Assembly: GCF_042853465.1 (NCBI RefSeq)
Contig: NZ_AP031497.1
Location: 4,030,001 to 4,094,000 of the forward strand
DNA length: 64,000 nt
Source of the DNA: Simiduia litorea
Lineage (GTDB): Bacteria > Pseudomonadota > Gammaproteobacteria > Pseudomonadales > Cellvibrionaceae
Reading direction: 5' to 3'
Below the pieces are notes generated by a model. It was not told where the DNA came from. It worked only from the letters and a program-made list of their open reading frames with translations, and did no database searches. The first letter of the stretch is position 1; each line of letters begins with the position of its first letter. Shown piece by piece: positions 62,276-64,000 of the stretch. The position numbers were made by a program, and so were the translations under genes.

Positions 62276-63439
62276 TCAGCCCTTGGCGCGCGCCTCGAGC
62301 ATCGCCACGGCTGGCAATACCTTACCCTCAACATATTCGAGGAAGGCGCCACCACCGGTGGAAATGTAAGACACTTGATCGGCAATGCCGTACTTGTCCA
62401 CCGCCGCCAAGGTGTCGCCGCCGCCGGCAATGGAGAAGGCATCAGACTCGGCAATGGCTTTGGCTAAGGCTTTGGTGCCCTCGCCAAACTGGTCGAATTC
62501 GAATACGCCCACAGGGCCATTCCAAATAATGGTTTTCGCGCCTTTGATAATGTCAGCCAATTGGGCGCTGGTTTTGGCGCCTATGTCGAAGATCATGTCG
62601 TCGTCTGCCACGGCATCGGCAGCTTTTTCGGTGGCTACGGCAGTTTCGCTAAACGCCTTACCCGTCACCACGTCCACGGGTACGGGAATGTGGGTTTTGG
62701 CCATCAGCGCTTTGGCGGTGTCGATCAAATCGTGCTCGCACAAAGACTTACCCACAGGCTTACCGCTGGCCGCCAAGAAGGTGTTGGCGATACCACCGCC
62801 AACGATCAACTGATCCACTTTGTCGGATAAGGTTTCCAGCACGGTGAGCTTGGTGGATACTTTCGAACCACCCACAATCGCCACAAAGGGCCGCGCTGGG
62901 TTGGCTAATGCTTTTTCTAGCGCATTTAATTCTGCCGACAATAACGGGCCGGCACAGGCGATGGGCGCGAACTTCGCCACACCGTGGGTAGACGCTTGCG
63001 CGCGGTGCGCGGTACCGAAGGCGTCCATGACAAATACATCGCACAAACTGGCGTAAGCTTTAGCCAGCTCGTCGGTGTCTTTACCTTCGCCCACGTTGAA
63101 GCGCACGTTTTCTAATAGCACCACCTGACCGGCCGCCACCTCGAAACCGGCCTGCCAATCTTTGATCACGGGCACTGCGCAACCTAATAAACCGGCGAGA
63201 TGTTCAGCCACTGGCTTGAGCGATGAAGCTTCATCGAACACACCTTCATCGGGACGGCCCAAATGCGACATTAACATCACCTTGGCGCCCGCTTTGATTG
63301 CCGACTCGATAGTGGGCAGTGCGGCGCGAATGCGTGCATCGCTGGTAACTTTGCCATTTTTAATCGGCACGTTGAGGTCCTCGCGAATGAGTACCCGCTT
63401 GCCCTTTAAATCTACATCCTGCATCAGCGTTACAGCCAT
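62276..63439 (-). CDS. pgk: Phosphoglycerate kinase
   Basis: 387 aa. KRVLIREDLNVPI, MLMSHLGRP, ENVRFNVGEGKD, VGGSKVSTKL, and the nucleotide loop WNGPVGVFEF plus SIAGGGDTLAAV complete the PGK fold. It transfers phosphate from 1,3-bisphosphoglycerate to ADP. AAGGAG precedes ATG 63439. Located 66 bp after epd. Confidence 0.97.
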   Translation of the reverse strand: MAVTLMQDVDLKGKRVLIREDLNVPIKNGKVTSDARIRAALPTIESAIKAGAKVMLMSHLGRPDEGVFDEASSLKPVAEHLAGLLGCAVPVIKDWQAGFEVAAGQVVLLENVRFNVGEGKDTDELAKAYASLCDVFVMDAFGTAHRAQASTHGVAKFAPIACAGPLLSAELNALEKALANPARPFVAIVGGSKVSTKLTVLETLSDKVDQLIVGGGIANTFLAASGKPVGKSLCEHDLIDTAKALMAKTHIPVPVDVVTGKAFSETAVATEKAADAVADDDMIFDIGAKTSAQLADIIKGAKTIIWNGPVGVFEFDQFGEGTKALAKAIAESDAFSIAGGGDTLAAVDKYGIADQVSYISTGGGAFLEYVEGKVLPAVAMLEARAKG

Positions 63440-63505
63440 GGTGCATTCTCCTTAATAAAATATAAAAGTTTTCGAATTCTTTTTAGTTGCTTTAGCGAGC
63501 AGAAC

Positions 63506-64000
63506 CTAAAATTTATGTGCCCAGAAACTCGCGGTATCGAGCATGCGATTGGCAAAGCCCCACTCGTTATCAAACCAGGTCAGCACTTTAATGTGGTGCC
63601 TACCGGCAACCCGCGTTTGGCCGCCATCGACAATGCCCGAGCGGCTATCGTGGTTAAAATCCCAGCTGGCGAGCAGTTCATCGGTATAACCCAACACCTG
63701 ATCAAACTCTTGCTCGGCGGCAGTTTTTAATAAGGTATTGATAGCACTGGCACTGGTGGGCTGCAGCACTACCAAATTTAAATCAATGGCGGAGACATTC
63801 ACCACCGGCACGCGCATCGCTTGGGCTTCAAACTTGCCCGCCAGCGACGGCAGTAAGCGATCGATACCGCGTGCCAAGCCCGTATCCACTGGAATAATCG
63901 ACTGAAACGCCGAGCGAGTTTTGCGTAGATCGGTATGGTGATACGCATCAATCACCGGCTGATCATTCATAGCCGAGTGAATGGTGGTAAGCATGCCCGA
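63506..64000 (-). CDS. epd: Erythrose-4-phosphate dehydrogenase, 3' part (5' end outside window)
   Basis: About 165 C-terminal residues in a frame that continues past base 64000. TIHSAMNDQPVIDAYHHTDLR, SIIPVDTGLARGI, MRVPVVNVSAIDL, DFNHDSRSGIVDG, and WFDNEWGFANRMLDT closely match Epd rather than GapA (NDQPVIDAYH and DFNHD are Epd-like). The catalytic Cys lies in the missing part. Epd makes erythronate-4-phosphate for pyridoxal phosphate synthesis; a gap-type function is the alternative. Confidence 0.85.
   Translation of the reverse strand, partial: SGMLTTIHSAMNDQPVIDAYHHTDLRKTRSAFQSIIPVDTGLARGIDRLLPSLAGKFEAQAMRVPVVNVSAIDLNLVVLQPTSASAINTLLKTAAEQEFDQVLGYTDELLASWDFNHDSRSGIVDGGQTRVAGRHHIKVLTWFDNEWGFANRMLDTASFWAHKF

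Noticed and set aside
1..64000. CRISPR array, prophage, insertion sequence, tRNA or rRNA
   Set aside because: No spaced direct-repeat array, transposase, integrase, phage structural gene or recognisable RNA gene was seen on reading both strands.

Overview
The window looks like a chromosomal segment of a Gram-negative, probably marine, gammaproteobacterium related to Pseudomonas/Cellvibrionales. The evidence is gene content and order: a complete Chp/Pil chemosensory operon, the twitching motors pilT/pilU, gshB-tonB-yqgE-ruvX, yggS-proC-yggT, metX-metW, rdgB-hemW, ppk-trxA-rho-ubiD, lipid A (waaA) and TolC export genes, and epd-pgk-fba. From memory, 2.6-30 kb follows the order of P. aeruginosa PA0386-PA0415 almost gene for gene. 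The identification is inference; no rRNA or tRNA gene was seen.

Layout. 0-2.5 kb: 3' end of a rarD-type transporter, then small regulatory/stress genes (SPFH protein, ribbon-helix-helix protein, XRE-2TM regulator, VOC protein). 2.5-14.8 kb (minus): chpC, chpB, chpA, pilK, pilJ, pilI, pilH, pilG, the chemosensory system that controls type IV pili. 15.1-18.1 kb (plus): gshB, tonB-like, yqgE, ruvX. 18.1-20.3 kb (minus): pilU and pilT, the retraction ATPases on which the Chp system acts. 20.4-30 kb: housekeeping genes (yggS, proC, yggT, Ca/Na antiporter, dynamin-like GTPase, metX/metW, DUF4426, rdgB, hemW). 30-35.2 kb: hybrid histidine kinase, an isochorismatase-fold protein lacking its cysteine, and a TVP38-flavoprotein disulfide reductase fusion. 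35.3-45.5 kb: ppk, trxA, rho, mscS-type channel, ubiD, patatin-type outer-membrane phospholipase, SSS symporter. 45.9-56.2 kb: a second TonB-C protein, DUF4136 lipoprotein, tolC, waaA, a flavin oxidoreductase/aldo-keto reductase pair, HDAC-like deacetylase, acyl-CoA dehydrogenase, trxC, DUF454. 56.3-59.8 kb: an AT-richer accessory patch with DJ-1/PfpI and TfoX-N proteins, a 43-codon Lys/Ala/Pro peptide gene, a broken PDZ gene, a YceK-like lipoprotein, an orphan membrane protein next to an attC-like structured element, and a Shine-Dalgarno/ATG/TGA start-stop with a hairpin. 59.8-64 kb (minus): alpha/beta hydrolase and the epd-pgk-fba glycolytic cluster, with epd running off the end.

How it fits together. 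The strongest functional theme is surface motility and envelope: PilJ-PilI-ChpA-PilG/PilH signalling with PilK/ChpB adaptation feeds pilus retraction by PilT/PilU, and a tonB gene sits beside them as in Pseudomonas. The most unusual material is in 56.9-59.4 kb, where small genes, a pseudogene and structured intergenic DNA suggest acquired or decaying DNA. I found no CRISPR array, prophage, transposase or clear antiphage system.
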